From Cellulosimicrobium funkei (GTDB lineage: Bacteria > Actinomycetota > Actinomycetes > Actinomycetales > Cellulomonadaceae): a stretch of 64,000 nucleotides of DNA. The notes under the pieces were generated by a model. The model did no database searches and was not told the DNA's origin. It worked only from the letters and a program-made list of their open reading frames with translations. This document shows, one piece after another, positions 1-8,603 of the stretch. Position numbers and translations under genes: made by a program. The stretch spans positions 310,001 to 374,000 of the forward strand of contig NZ_JNBQ01000003.1 of assembly GCF_001019615.1 (NCBI RefSeq). Reading direction: 5' to 3'. Position 1 is the first letter of the stretch; every line of letters starts with the position of its first letter.

Positions 1-415
1 GCAGCACGGCGCACAGGATGAGCCCGCCGAGCCCGAACGTCGTCGCGGCGAGCATCGGCAGCATGACGACGCGCTGCCCGGTGCGGTCGACCAGGCGCGC
101 GATCTGGGGCGACACGATCGCCTGCGCGACGACGAGCGCGGCCGCGACGCGTCCGGCGAGCGCGTACTCGCCGTAGATGCCCTGGATCATGAGGATCGTG
201 CCGATGCCGACCATCGACATCGGCAGGCGCGCGACCAGCGCCGCGGCGGAGAACCGCCACGCGCCCGGCAGCGTGAGCACGGCGCGGTAGGGGTTCCGGG
301 ACGTCGCCCCCGCCTCCGCGGGGGTGCCCGACGTCGTCTCGTCGGTCGTCAGGTCGTCCCGCCGGTGCTCGGGGTTCTCGGGGTCGTCAGCGCGCGACGG
401 GGAATCCTGGACCAC
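1..415 (-). CDS. MFS transporter, N-terminal part (cut by window edge)
   Basis: The reverse strand encodes the first ~138 residues of a major facilitator superfamily permease; the rest lies outside the window. A hydrophilic, acidic N-terminal tail of about 40 residues (VQDSPSRADDPENPEHRRDD) is followed by hydrophobic segments containing AALVARLPMSMVGIGTILM and ARLVDRTGQRVVMLPMLA, a typical MFS TM1, TM2 and charged loop-2 pattern (RxxDRTGQR). The start was placed at the GTG at 415 because it is the first start in the frame before the tail; no clear ribosome site supports it, and a later start is possible. Substrate cannot be told. The long charged tail with TTDETTSGTP is low complexity and is probably cytoplasmic. 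Confidence 0.75.
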   Translation of the reverse strand, partial: MVQDSPSRADDPENPEHRRDDLTTDETTSGTPAEAGATSRNPYRAVLTLPGAWRFSAAALVARLPMSMVGIGTILMIQGIYGEYALAGRVAAALVVAQAIVSPQIARLVDRTGQRVVMLPMLAATTFGLGGLILCAVL

Positions 416-555
416 CGTCCCAGTGTCGCACCCGGAAGCCGTCCGCCCGGTAGCGAATTCGCGGCGCGGGGCGGGACGTGACGACCGTCTCGCCACGGCG
501 CACGGCCCCGGCGCGCCGGTTGTCCGGCGGCCGCCCGGCGGCGACGATGGGCGCC

Positions 556-861
556 ATGACCGAGAGCCCCGCACCCCGCACCACGACCGTCACCGTCACC
601 GACGAGGGCGACCGCTTCGAGGCCCGCACCGACGACGGCGTCGTCGCCGGGTTCGCCGCGTACGTCCGCGAGCCCGGGAAGGTGATCTTCACGCACACCG
701 AGGTCGACCCGGCGTTCGAGGGCAAGGGCATCGGCTCCGCGCTCGCCGCGGGCGCGCTCGACCAGGTCCGCGCGTCGGGAGAGCGCGTCGTGCCGCTGTG
801 CCCGTTCATCCGCGCCTACATCGAGCGCCACCCGGACTACGAGGACCTCACCCGGCGGTGA
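556..861 (+). CDS. Small GNAT-fold N-acetyltransferase (YidJ/CG-type)
   Basis: A 101-residue protein of the short GNAT group that acts as a minimal acetyl-CoA-dependent N-acetyltransferase; the substrate is unknown. It shows the acetyl-CoA loop FEGKGIGSALAAGAL (about residues 54-68) and the C-terminal VVPLCPFIRAYIERHPDYEDL signature of this family, with the conserved Cys-Pro-Phe and His-Pro. Length matches the family (about 95-105 residues). The ATG at 556 is chosen over the upstream ATG at 547 and over the longer frame from 478 because the family begins just before the first beta strand. It stands alone and faces the lipoprotein gene across a terminator hairpin. Confidence 0.85.
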   Translation: MTESPAPRTTTVTVTDEGDRFEARTDDGVVAGFAAYVREPGKVIFTHTEVDPAFEGKGIGSALAAGALDQVRASGERVVPLCPFIRAYIERHPDYEDLTRR

Positions 862-904
862 GGCGACGCCCGGCGGCGGTGCGACGCCCGCCGCTGAGAC
901 GACG

Positions 905-936
905 GAGCGCCCCGGTCCCACGGGACCAGGGCGCTC
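905..936. terminator. Bidirectional terminator hairpin
   Basis: Inverted repeat GAGCGCCC-c-GGTCCC / GGGACC-a-GGGCGCTC with a 2-base centre lies between the convergent GNAT and lipoprotein genes. A 14-bp interrupted stem in a convergent gap suggests termination from both sides. Confidence 0.6.
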
Positions 937-972
937 GCGTGCCGCAGCGAACCCGCGAGGGGTCGCGAGGGA

Positions 973-1701
973 TCAGGAGATGGTGCCCGTACCCTCGCCC
1001 TCCATGCGCTCGTCGTGCAGCAGCTCGCCCTCGGCGTCGACCGGGACGATCGTGCCGTCGAACGTGATGGGCGAGCCCGACTGGTAGCGGAAGTTCACGC
1101 CGTACGAGTACGACTGGCCGGTGCCGAACGTGTAGACCGTCGGCTCGCGGTACGCGCCCGGCGCCATCCCGTCGTCGTTCACGCCCTGCGCCTCGTACAG
1201 CTCGTCGTCGACGATCGTGTCCATGCCCTGCATGTAGGGCCAGTCGTCGTAGCGCTCGTCGATGCTCACGAGGCTCGAGCCGAGGTCGATCGGCGCGCCC
1301 TCGTTCGTGATGACGTAGTTGATGAACACGATGTCGTCGCCCTCGGCGATGATCGGCTGGTTGTTCTCCGGGTCGACGAACAGGCCGTCCTTCGTCGCCT
1401 GCGTGACGCCCACCTGGTAGACGTCGATGCGCACGTCGCCGACGTTGAAGGTCGAGATCTGCTCGCCCGGGTTCGTGACGGGGTTCGCCCAGTCGGGCAG
1501 CTCGCCGCTCGCCCCGGTCTCCTCCGCCGCGGCGTCGTCGACCTCCTCCGCGTCCTCGACCGGAGCGGTCTCCTCGGCGGACGTCTCGTCCGGCGTCGGC
1601 GTCTCGGGCGTGCCGCCGCCGACGTTGATGGTGCACGCGGTGAGGCCGAGCGCGAGCGCGGCGGCGACGGTGAGGCGAGCGGCGGAACGGACGGGACGCA
1701 T
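973..1701 (-). CDS. Secreted lipoprotein of unknown function
   Basis: A 242-residue exported lipoprotein. Residues 1-22 form a lipoprotein signal (RPVRSAARLTVAAALALGL) ending in the lipobox LTAC, so Cys23 should be lipidated. A linker of about 45 residues rich in Thr, Glu and Asp follows, then a beta-rich domain (FNVGDVRIDVYQVGV, DIVFINYVITNEGAP) that looks like the immunoglobulin-like domains of surface lipoproteins resembling DUF4352; this is a loose resemblance. ATG 1701 is favoured over the longer reading frame to 1863 because a GGAG site sits 8 bases upstream and the signal peptide starts there. It is divergent from frdA. Extracytoplasmic role unknown. Confidence 0.85.
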   Translation of the reverse strand: MRPVRSAARLTVAAALALGLTACTINVGGGTPETPTPDETSAEETAPVEDAEEVDDAAAEETGASGELPDWANPVTNPGEQISTFNVGDVRIDVYQVGVTQATKDGLFVDPENNQPIIAEGDDIVFINYVITNEGAPIDLGSSLVSIDERYDDWPYMQGMDTIVDDELYEAQGVNDDGMAPGAYREPTVYTFGTGQSYSYGVNFRYQSGSPITFDGTIVPVDAEGELLHDERMEGEGTGTIS

Positions 1702-1931
1702 GAGGAGCTCCGGTGTTTCGGGGAGGGGTGCCGCACGGACCTTACCCAGAGTCGAGCCTCCGGATCGATGGGGAGCGGTGCCCATGAGACGGGCCCGGCT
1801 CCGGGACCTTCGCCTGTTGCGCCGCCGCCGGAGCGCGAGGACCCTTCCCCTATGCCTCGGCACCGCCTCTCCCCGACGACTCCCGCGTGCGCGGACCTGC
1901 GCGTTCGCCCCGCGACGGCCGCTCGGTGGGG

Positions 1932-3842
1932 GTGCGCGTGACCGCCCTGCGCGTCGAGCGTGCCGACGTCGTCGTCGTGGGCGGCGGCGCGGCCGGGCTC
2001 AGCGCGGCGCTCGCGGTCGCGGAGGCCGCGGCTCGTGACGACCGCCGCGCGCCCGTCGTCGCGCTCGTCTCGAAGGTCTACCCGATGCGCTCGCACACCG
2101 TCGCCGCGGAGGGCGGGGCCGCGGGCGTGGTGGGCGACGACGACTCGCTGGAGCAGCACGTCGCCGACACCCTCGCCGGTGGCGCCGGGCTCTGCGAGGA
2201 GGACGCCGTCCGGTTCGTCGTCGAGCGTGCGGCGGGCGAGCTCTACCGCCTGGAGCGCTGGGGCCTGCCGTGGTCGCGCACGGAGGACGGCGACGTGGCC
2301 GTGCGCCGGTTCGGCGGCATGAGCCGCGCGCGCACGTGGTTCGCCGCCGACAAGACCGGCTTCCACCTGCTCCACACCCTGTTCCAGACCTCGCTGCGGT
2401 ACTCGGGCGCCGACGGACCGGTCCGCCGGTACGACGAGCACCACGTGCTCGACCTCGTGGTCGACGACCCGGGCGGGCCGGACGCCCGGGTGCGCGGCGT
2501 CGTCGTGCACGACCAGCACCGCGGCGAGCCGCTGCTGCTCGAGGCGCCCGCGGTGGTCCTCGCGACCGGCGGCTCGGCGCGCGCGTGGGGGACGAGCACC
2601 AACGCGGGCATCTGCACGGGCGACGGCACCGCGATGGCGCTCCGCGCGGGCGTGCCGCTGCGCGACCTGGAGTTCCTCCAGTTCCACCCGACCGGCCTGC
2701 CCGGCAGCGGCATCCTCCTCACCGAGGCCGCACGCGGCGAGGGCGGGGTGCTGCTCGACGCCGACGGGCGCCGCTACCTCGCCGACTACGGCCTCGGCCC
2801 GGAGACGCCCGTCGGGGCGCCCGTGCCGCGCACCATGGAGCTCGGGCCGCGCGACCGGCTGTCGCAGGCGTTCTGGCACGCCGACCGCGACGGGCGCACG
2901 ATCCCGACGCCGGACGGCGGCGTCGTCCTGCTCGACCTGCGGCACCTCGGCAAGGAGCGGCTCGCCGAGCGGCTGCCGCTCGTGACCGGCCTGGCCAAGC
3001 AGTTCGCGGGCGTCGACCCTGCGGCCGAGCCCGTTCCCGTCCGCCCGACGGCGCACTACACGATGGGCGGCATCCGCACCGACGCGCGCGGCACGACCGG
3101 CGTCGCGGGGCTGTTCGCCGCGGGGGAGTGCGCCTCCACCGGCCTGCACGGCGCCAACCGGCTCGGGTCGAACTCGCTCGTCGAGACGCTCGTCGTCGGG
3201 CGCGCGGCGGGCGAGGCCGCGCTCGCGTGGTCGCGCGCGGCCGGGCACCCCGGGTCCGACGGCGGCGCGGCGGGCGCGGGGGCCGGCGTCGGTCCCGCGT
3301 CGGCGGACGGTCAGGTCGTCGACCGAGCCGCCGAGATCGCCGACGGCTACCTCGCGATGCGCGGGCGCGGCACCGAGCCGCCCGCCGCGATCCGGGCCGA
3401 GCTCGGCCGCGTCCTCGACGCCGACGCCGGGATCTACCGCGACGCCGACGGGCTGCGGCGGGCGCTCGCGGCGCTCGAGGTCCTGCGCGCGCGGTACGAC
3501 GACGTGCGCGTCGCCGACACGAGCGCCGTCCTCAACACCGACTGGGCGACGACCGTCGAGCTCGGCGCGACCCTGCTCGTCGCGCACGCGACCGTCGCGG
3601 CCGCGCTCGCGCGCGAGGAGTCCCGCGGCGCGCACCAGCGCCTCGACTTCCCGGACGCCGACGACGTGCCGCGCCACTCGGAGGTCCGGCTCGCCCGGGA
3701 CGGGGGCATGGAGGTCACGCCCCACCCCGTGGGCGCCGACGCCGCGCCCCACCCCGTGGGCGCCGAGCACGACTTGAGGGCCGGAAAGAGCCCGACGACG
3801 ACCCTCATGTCGTTCTCGGCGGAGGAGGGAGCAGGGTCGTGA
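1932..3842 (+). CDS. frdA: Fumarate reductase / succinate dehydrogenase flavoprotein subunit
   Basis: A 636-residue FAD subunit that interconverts fumarate and succinate. It has the Rossmann motif VVVGGGAAGLSAALA (about residues 13-27), the SHTVAAEGG segment (about 54) whose His carries covalent FAD in SdhA/FrdA, the substrate motif HYTMGGI (about 374), and FAAGECASTGLHGANRLGSNS in the capping region. GTG 1932 is taken as start; GTG 1938 is equally possible. The stop overlaps the start of frdB by four bases (GTGA), so the two are co-translated. The C-terminus is unusual: a tandem HPVGA repeat (PHPVGADAAPHPVGAE) precedes the last 30 residues. No cytochrome b or FrdCD anchor gene is next to it. 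SdhA and FrdA cannot be separated from this subunit alone; the partner subunit points to FrdB type. Confidence 0.9.
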   Translation: MRVTALRVERADVVVVGGGAAGLSAALAVAEAAARDDRRAPVVALVSKVYPMRSHTVAAEGGAAGVVGDDDSLEQHVADTLAGGAGLCEEDAVRFVVERAAGELYRLERWGLPWSRTEDGDVAVRRFGGMSRARTWFAADKTGFHLLHTLFQTSLRYSGADGPVRRYDEHHVLDLVVDDPGGPDARVRGVVVHDQHRGEPLLLEAPAVVLATGGSARAWGTSTNAGICTGDGTAMALRAGVPLRDLEFLQFHPTGLPGSGILLTEAARGEGGVLLDADGRRYLADYGLGPETPVGAPVPRTMELGPRDRLSQAFWHADRDGRTIPTPDGGVVLLDLRHLGKERLAERLPLVTGLAKQFAGVDPAAEPVPVRPTAHYTMGGIRTDARGTTGVAGLFAAGECASTGLHGANRLGSNSLVETLVVGRAAGEAALAWSRAAGHPGSDGGAAGAGAGVGPASADGQVVDRAAEIADGYLAMRGRGTEPPAAIRAELGRVLDADAGIYRDADGLRRALAALEVLRARYDDVRVADTSAVLNTDWATTVELGATLLVAHATVAAALAREESRGAHQRLDFPDADDVPRHSEVRLARDGGMEVTPHPVGADAAPHPVGAEHDLRAGKSPTTTLMSFSAEEGAGS

Positions 3843-4702
3843 GCGAGGCGGAGGTGCCGGTGGAGGCGCGGACGGTGCGGCTGGAGGTCGCGCGGTCCTC
3901 GCCCGACGGCGCGGGCACCGGGCGGCGGGACGTGTTCGACGTCCCCTACGACGACCGCACCTCGGTGCTCGACGCGCTCCAGTGGGTCAAGGACCACGCC
4001 GACCCCACGCTGACGTTCCGGTGGTCGTGCAAGATGGCCGTCTGCGGGAGCTGCGGCGTCATGGTCAACGGCCGCCCGGTGCTCGGGTGCGAGACGTTCG
4101 TGCGCGGCTACCGCACGTCCGGCCTGGTCGTCGAGCCGCTCGCGCACGCCGAGGTGCTGCGCGACCTCGTCGTCGACACCGACGCGTTCCTCGGCAAGCT
4201 CGCCACCGTGCAGCCCTGGCTCGTGCCCGACGGCGCGACGCGGCTCCCGCTCGTCGACCCGCCCTCGGTGGGGGCTGGGGTCGAGGGGAGCGAGGACGTC
4301 ACCGACCCGCCGACGCCGGACGGCGACGACGCGCTGCGGGCGCACGGACCGTCGTCGGGCCACCGGCAGACGCCGGGCGAGCTCGCCGCGTTCAAGGGCT
4401 TCGCCGAGTGCATCGACTGCATGCTCTGCTACGCCGCGTGCCCGCAGCTCGACGTCGCGCCGGACTTCCTCGGCCCGGCCGTCGTCGCGACGGCGCGCCG
4501 CTGGGACGAGGACTCGCGCGACGCGGGCGAGCTCGACCGTGCCGACGTCCTCGACACCGAGTTCGGCGCCTGGCCGTGCATCCAGGTCGGCGCGTGCACC
4601 CAGGTCTGCCCCAAGGGCGTCGACCCGGCCCGCGCGCTCCGCGACGCCCAGCGCGTCGCGACGGACACGTGGGACGCGCGCGAGCGCCGTCGGACGACGT
4701 GA
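3839..4702 (+). CDS. frdB: Fumarate reductase iron-sulfur subunit
   Basis: A 287-residue electron-transfer subunit with three cluster sites: an N-terminal [2Fe-2S] ferredoxin domain (WSCKMAVCGSCG at about 62-73 with a further Cys in VLGCETF), then CIDCMLCYAACP (about 191-202) and CIQVGACTQVCPKGVDP (about 247-263) for the [4Fe-4S] and [3Fe-4S] clusters. The stretch after the second motif, with PDFLGPAVVATARRWDEDSRD, closely follows the Escherichia coli FrdB pattern as remembered, which favours fumarate reductase over SdhB. GTG 3839 overlaps the frdA stop. A low-complexity insert of about 45 residues (VEGSEDVTDPPTPDGDDALR) separates the two domains. Downstream is the convergent pgm gene, so there is no anchor subunit in the operon. 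Confidence 0.9.
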   Translation: MSEAEVPVEARTVRLEVARSSPDGAGTGRRDVFDVPYDDRTSVLDALQWVKDHADPTLTFRWSCKMAVCGSCGVMVNGRPVLGCETFVRGYRTSGLVVEPLAHAEVLRDLVVDTDAFLGKLATVQPWLVPDGATRLPLVDPPSVGAGVEGSEDVTDPPTPDGDDALRAHGPSSGHRQTPGELAAFKGFAECIDCMLCYAACPQLDVAPDFLGPAVVATARRWDEDSRDAGELDRADVLDTEFGAWPCIQVGACTQVCPKGVDPARALRDAQRVATDTWDARERRRTT

Positions 4703-4708
4703 TCCTCA

Positions 4709-4767
4709 CGAGGTAGAGCCCTGGTCCCGCGAGGTAGAGGCGTGGTCGTGACCACGCCTCTACCTCG
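4709..4767. repeat. GAGGTAGAG palindromic repeat, locus 1
   Basis: One copy of CGAGGTAGAGCCCTGGTC (from 4709) is followed by a perfect 18-bp inverted repeat, CGAGGTAGAGGCGTGGTC and its complement, at 4730-4767 with two bases between. It lies between the convergent frdB and pgm genes, 6 bases after the frdB stop and 9 bases before the pgm stop, and would fold into a strong two-way terminator. The same sequence family occurs at 9466-9546, 24358-24393 and 41884-41952. Confidence 0.75.
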
Positions 4768-4776
4768 GCGGGGTCG

Positions 4777-6471
4777 TCAGCTCCCGAGGGCGGCGGAGAC
4801 GACGTCCTTCGCCTCGGCCTGGACCTGGGTGAGGTGCTCGGCCGAGACGAACGACTCGGCGTAGATCTTGTAGACGTTCTCCGTGCCCGACGGCCGGGCC
4901 GCGAACCACGCGTTCTCGGTCGTGACCTTGAGCCCGCCGATCGGGGCGTCGTTGCCGGGCGCGTTCGTGAGCTTCGCGGTGATCGGCTCGCCCGCGAGCT
5001 CGGTCGCGGTGACCTGCTCGGGCGAGAGCTTGCCGAGCGTCGCCTTCTCCTCGAGCGTCGCCGGCGCGTCGACGCGCGCGTACCAGGACTCGCCGTAGCG
5101 CTCGACGAGGTCGCGGTGGTGCTCGGACGGCGTGCGGCCGGTCGTCGCGATGATCTCCGACGCGAGGAGCGCGAGGAGGAGGCCGTCCTTGTCCGTGGAC
5201 CAGACGCGGCCGTCCTTGCGCAGGAACGAGGCCCCGGCGGACTCCTCGCCGCCGAACCCGACGGTCCCGTCGAGCAGGCCGGGCACGAACCACTTGAACC
5301 CGACGGGCACCTCGACGAGCCGGCGGCCCAGGCCGCCCGCGACCCGGTCGATGAGCGCGGACGACACGAGCGTCTTGCCGATCGCCGCGTCGTCGCGCCA
5401 GCCCTCGCGCGCGCCGCCGTAGAGGTACTGGATCGCGACGGCGAGGTAGTGGTTGGGGTTCATGAGCCCGGCGTCGGGCGTGACGATCCCGTGGCGGTCG
5501 GAGTCCGCGTCGTTCCCGGTCGCGACGTCGAACGGCGCGCCGCCCTCGGCGTCGCCGGAGTCGCCGGTCATCCCCGACACGAGCGACGCCATGGCGTACG
5601 GCGAGGAGCAGTCCATGCGGATCTTGCCGTCCCAGTCGAGCGTCATGAACGCCCACCGCGGGTCGACCTGCGGGTTCACGACCGTGAGGTCGAGCCCGTA
5701 CCGCTCGCCGATCTCGCCCCAGTACTCGACCGACGCGCCGCCCAGCGGGTCGGCGCCGATGCGCACGCCGGAGTCGCGGATCGCGTCGAGATCGAGGACG
5801 TTCGCGAGGTCGTCGACGTACGTGGTGAGGAAGTCGTGCTTGTGCACGTGCTCCGACGTGAGCGCCTGGGTGAGCGGCACGCGCCGCACGCTCGCGACGC
5901 CGTCGCGCAGGATCTCGTTCGCGCGGTCCGCGATCCAGCCGGTCGCCTCGGACCCGGCGGGGCCGCCGTGCGGCGGGTTGTACTTGAAGCCGCCGTCGCG
6001 CGGGGGGTTGTGCGACGGCGTGACGACGATCCCGTCCGCGAGGCCGGGGCCGGTGGTGCGGACGCCGTCGACCGTCGTCGCCTCGTTGTGCAGGAGGATC
6101 GACTGCGAGACGGCGGGGGTCGGGGTGAACGAGTCGCGCGCGTCGACGTACGTCTGGACGCCCGCCGCGACGAGGACCTCGAGCGCGGTCTGCCACGCCG
6201 GGAGCGACAGCGCGTGCGTGTCGCGCCCGATGAACAGCGGGCCGTCCGTGCCCTGCGAGCGCCGGTACTCGACGATCGCGGCCGTGATCGCGATGATGTG
6301 CGCCTCGTTGAACGCGTGGTCGAGGCTCGACCCGCGGTGGCCCGACGTGCCGAAGACGACCTTCTGGGCCGGGTCGTCGACGTCGGGCGCGAGGTCGTAG
6401 TAGGCGCCGACCACGGCGTCGACGTCGATGAGGTCGCTGGGCTGGGCGGGCGTGCCGGCGCGGGGATCCAT
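4777..6471 (-). CDS. pgm: Phosphoglucomutase (alpha-D-glucose-1,6-bisphosphate-dependent)
   Basis: A 564-residue cytoplasmic phosphohexomutase that interconverts glucose 1-phosphate and glucose 6-phosphate, linking glycogen, trehalose and cell-wall sugar synthesis to glycolysis. Visible motifs are FGTSGHRG near the start, the phosphoserine loop [16 protein letters not shown] (about 155), the metal loop NDADSDR, the sugar loop [12 protein letters not shown] and the phosphate loop ARPSGTEN near the C-terminus, in the expected order. Length fits the Pgm family (about 545-565). ATG 6471 begins the conserved N-terminus; the longer open frame upstream to 7236 runs antisense and is discarded. The gene is monocistronic and convergent with frdB. 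Confidence 0.95.
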   Translation of the reverse strand: MDPRAGTPAQPSDLIDVDAVVGAYYDLAPDVDDPAQKVVFGTSGHRGSSLDHAFNEAHIIAITAAIVEYRRSQGTDGPLFIGRDTHALSLPAWQTALEVLVAAGVQTYVDARDSFTPTPAVSQSILLHNEATTVDGVRTTGPGLADGIVVTPSHNPPRDGGFKYNPPHGGPAGSEATGWIADRANEILRDGVASVRRVPLTQALTSEHVHKHDFLTTYVDDLANVLDLDAIRDSGVRIGADPLGGASVEYWGEIGERYGLDLTVVNPQVDPRWAFMTLDWDGKIRMDCSSPYAMASLVSGMTGDSGDAEGGAPFDVATGNDADSDRHGIVTPDAGLMNPNHYLAVAIQYLYGGAREGWRDDAAIGKTLVSSALIDRVAGGLGRRLVEVPVGFKWFVPGLLDGTVGFGGEESAGASFLRKDGRVWSTDKDGLLLALLASEIIATTGRTPSEHHRDLVERYGESWYARVDAPATLEEKATLGKLSPEQVTATELAGEPITAKLTNAPGNDAPIGGLKVTTENAWFAARPSGTENVYKIYAESFVSAEHLTQVQAEAKDVVSAALGS

Positions 6472-6503
6472 GGGTCGATCCTGCCAGGGGTGACGCCCGC
6501 GCG

Positions 6504-7460
6504 TCAGCCGGGACCGCCGTCCGGTCGGGTCTGCTCGGACGGTCCGGCGTTCGCGCGGTCGATCGCCATCTCGACGGCGTCGAGGAGGCGGTCGAGGCTC
6601 GCGTCGAAGGGGCCCTGCGGGGCGTCGAACCCGCCCGCGACGTAGACGCGGGTCATGACGGGGTAGCGCTCGACGTCGAACCAGTCCTCCCAGAAGCTGC
6701 CGAGCGTCGTCCAGTACTCGTCGTTGCCGACGCCGGTCGCGTCGCGCTCGGTGCGCTCGGCGACCGTCGCGCGCGCGAGGCCCTGGACGTAGTTGTCGAC
6801 GAGGCCGAGCGTGTCGACGACCTGGAGCTCGGAGAGGCCGGTGTCGACGATGGTGCGCAGGCCCGCCTCCTGGGCGTCGAGCACGTGGGGCGCGAGCGGG
6901 GCGCGCCACATGTTGGTCTGGAGGATCCACGGGTGGCGCAGGTAGAGGTTCCACAGCTCGTGCGCGTACTGCGCGAGCGCGGGCCGCCACGGGGCTCCCG
7001 CCGCGGGCAGGTCGAGCTCGGCGTAGGCGCGGTCGATCATGAGGTCGACGAGCTCGGTGCGCCCCGGGACGTACGTGTAGAGCGACATCGCCCCGACCCC
7101 GAGCTCGGTCGCGACGCGGCGCATGGACAGCGCGTCGAGGCCGCCCTCCTGCGCGACGACGATCCCGGCCTTCACGACGTCCTCGAGCGTGAGCCGCGGC
7201 TTGCGCCCGCGGGTCGCGGGCGCGGGCGGGTCCCACAGGAGCGCGAGGCGCCGGGTGATCTCCGGCGTGCGGACGACCTCGGTGAACTGGGCCCGTGCGT
7301 GCTCCGCGGCCTGCACGGCGGAGGCGACCCCGGCGTCCGCGGCCGCGACGACGCCGCGCAGACGCTCCGGCTCCTCCGGCTCCGGGGTCGCGGGCGAGGT
7401 CTGCGGGGTGCCCGACGGCGCGAGGTCGCCGTCGCGCTCGTCGGTGCGGTCGGTCGTCAC
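6504..7460 (-). CDS. TetR/AcrR family transcriptional regulator
   Basis: A 318-residue regulator. An N-terminal acidic, disordered stretch of about 80 residues precedes the helix-turn-helix ([18 protein letters not shown], then [25 protein letters not shown] at about 115-155), and a TetR_C-type ligand domain follows ([30 protein letters not shown]). The order matches TetR proteins of the tetracyclin-repressor C-domain class, but the N-terminal extension makes it longer than the usual 200-250. GTG 7460 is chosen because GGGGAGG lies 8 bases upstream. It is divergent from the ABC exporter pair at 7593-9451 and very probably controls it. Confidence 0.88.
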   Translation of the reverse strand: MTTDRTDERDGDLAPSGTPQTSPATPEPEEPERLRGVVAAADAGVASAVQAAEHARAQFTEVVRTPEITRRLALLWDPPAPATRGRKPRLTLEDVVKAGIVVAQEGGLDALSMRRVATELGVGAMSLYTYVPGRTELVDLMIDRAYAELDLPAAGAPWRPALAQYAHELWNLYLRHPWILQTNMWRAPLAPHVLDAQEAGLRTIVDTGLSELQVVDTLGLVDNYVQGLARATVAERTERDATGVGNDEYWTTLGSFWEDWFDVERYPVMTRVYVAGGFDAPQGPFDASLDRLLDAVEMAIDRANAGPSEQTRPDGGPG

Positions 7461-7514
7461 GTGCGTATCCTCCCCGACTTCGGTCGCGTCCCGCCCGGAC
7501 AAGCTCGGCGGGCC

Positions 7515-7592
7515 CAAGGCTTGCCTCTTCCCGTACACCGTATGCTAACGTGGATCCTCAATTTCGGTACGGCGTACGAAAGGGTGGCTCCG
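7515..7592. promoter_or_regulatory. Divergent control region, tetR / ABC exporter
   Basis: The gap between the TetR gene and the ABC operon contains a near-palindrome TTCGGTAC-GGC-GTACGAA (7563-7580, one bulged base) just before the ABC start, and an AT-richer stretch around TATGCTAAC (7541-7549) that may be a -10 region. The near-palindrome is the best candidate operator for the neighbouring TetR protein. No matching -35 element at ideal spacing was found. Confidence 0.35.
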
Positions 7593-8603
7593 GTGATCCG
7601 AGCCCGTGGCCTGACCAAGACCTTCCACCGCAAGAAAGAGACCGTCGAGGCCGTCAAGGGCATCGACGTCGACGTCCGCGAGGGCGAGCTCGTCGCCTTC
7701 CTCGGCCCCAACGGGGCCGGCAAGTCCACGACCCTGAGGATGCTGACGAGCCTCCTCGAACCGACCGCCGGGACCGCGGAGGTCGCCGGCTACGACGTCG
7801 CGCGCGACCCGGCCCGGGTCCGCTCCCGCATCGGCTTCATCGGGCAGGGCAACGGCGGCGGGTACTCCTACCGCGTGCTCGACGAGCTGCACAACCAGGG
7901 CCGCTTCTACGGCCTGCCGCCCGCCGAGTACACGCGGCGCGCCGCCGATCTCCTCGAGGCGCTCGACCTCGGCGGGCTCGAGAAGCGCACGGTCCAGTCG
8001 CTCTCCGGTGGCCAGCGGCGGCGGCTCGACGTGGCGCTCGGGCTCATGAACCACCCGCCGCTGCTGTTCCTCGACGAGCCGACGACGGGACTCGACCCGC
8101 ACGCGCGCGCCAACCTGTGGGAGCACATCGCCGCGATGCGCGAGCGGTACGGCATGACGATCGTGCTCACCACGCACTACCTCGACGAGGCCGACAGCAT
8201 GGCCGAGCGCGTCGTCGTCATCGACCACGGCGAGATCATCGCGGACGCCACGCCGGACGCGCTCAAGCACAGCCACGCCGACGACGTCATCACGCTCGCG
8301 GTCGTCCCCACGGCGGGCGGGAGCAGCGTTGCCGGCGAGGGGGCGGGTGCGGTGCCCGACGTCGTCGGCCGCGTCCGCGCGTCGCTCGCCGAGGACGTGG
8401 GCCAGGTCGAGACCACGAGCGGCGCCGACGGCGTCGTGACCGTCCGGATCTCGACGACCCGCGGCGCGGACCGGCTGCCCGAGGCCATCGAGACGCTGCG
8501 CGTCGGCGGCCTCGCGGTGCGCTCGGCCGAGCTCAAGCAGGCGAGCCTCGACGACGTGTTCCTCAACCTCACCGGGCGCAGCCTGCGAGAGGAGGCCGCA
8601 TGA
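7593..8603 (+). CDS. ABC-2 type exporter, ATP-binding subunit
   Basis: A 336-residue ATPase of the DrrA/CcmA-like ABC-2 exporter class. It has Walker A LGPNGAGKSTT (about 38-48), the signature LSGGQRRRLD, Walker B LLFLDEPTTGLDPHAR and the switch His in LTTHYLDEAD, plus the C-terminal DUF4162-like domain that ends in SLDDVFLNLTGR. It overlaps the permease gene by ATGA. GTG 7593 is the start that gives the normal N-terminus (VIRARGLTKTF) and has a purine-rich AAAGGG upstream; GTG 7584 is an alternative. Likely exports a drug-like or lipid-like compound under control of the divergent TetR; the substrate is not visible. Confidence 0.93.
   Translation: MIRARGLTKTFHRKKETVEAVKGIDVDVREGELVAFLGPNGAGKSTTLRMLTSLLEPTAGTAEVAGYDVARDPARVRSRIGFIGQGNGGGYSYRVLDELHNQGRFYGLPPAEYTRRAADLLEALDLGGLEKRTVQSLSGGQRRRLDVALGLMNHPPLLFLDEPTTGLDPHARANLWEHIAAMRERYGMTIVLTTHYLDEADSMAERVVVIDHGEIIADATPDALKHSHADDVITLAVVPTAGGSSVAGEGAGAVPDVVGRVRASLAEDVGQVETTSGADGVVTVRISTTRGADRLPEAIETLRVGGLAVRSAELKQASLDDVFLNLTGRSLREEAA

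Noticed and set aside
1266-3770. An 834-residue reverse-strand open frame opposite frdA
   Set aside because: It is Arg/Ala/Gly-rich noise created by GC-rich third positions of frdA, with no motif; the frdA and frdB proteins explain the DNA.
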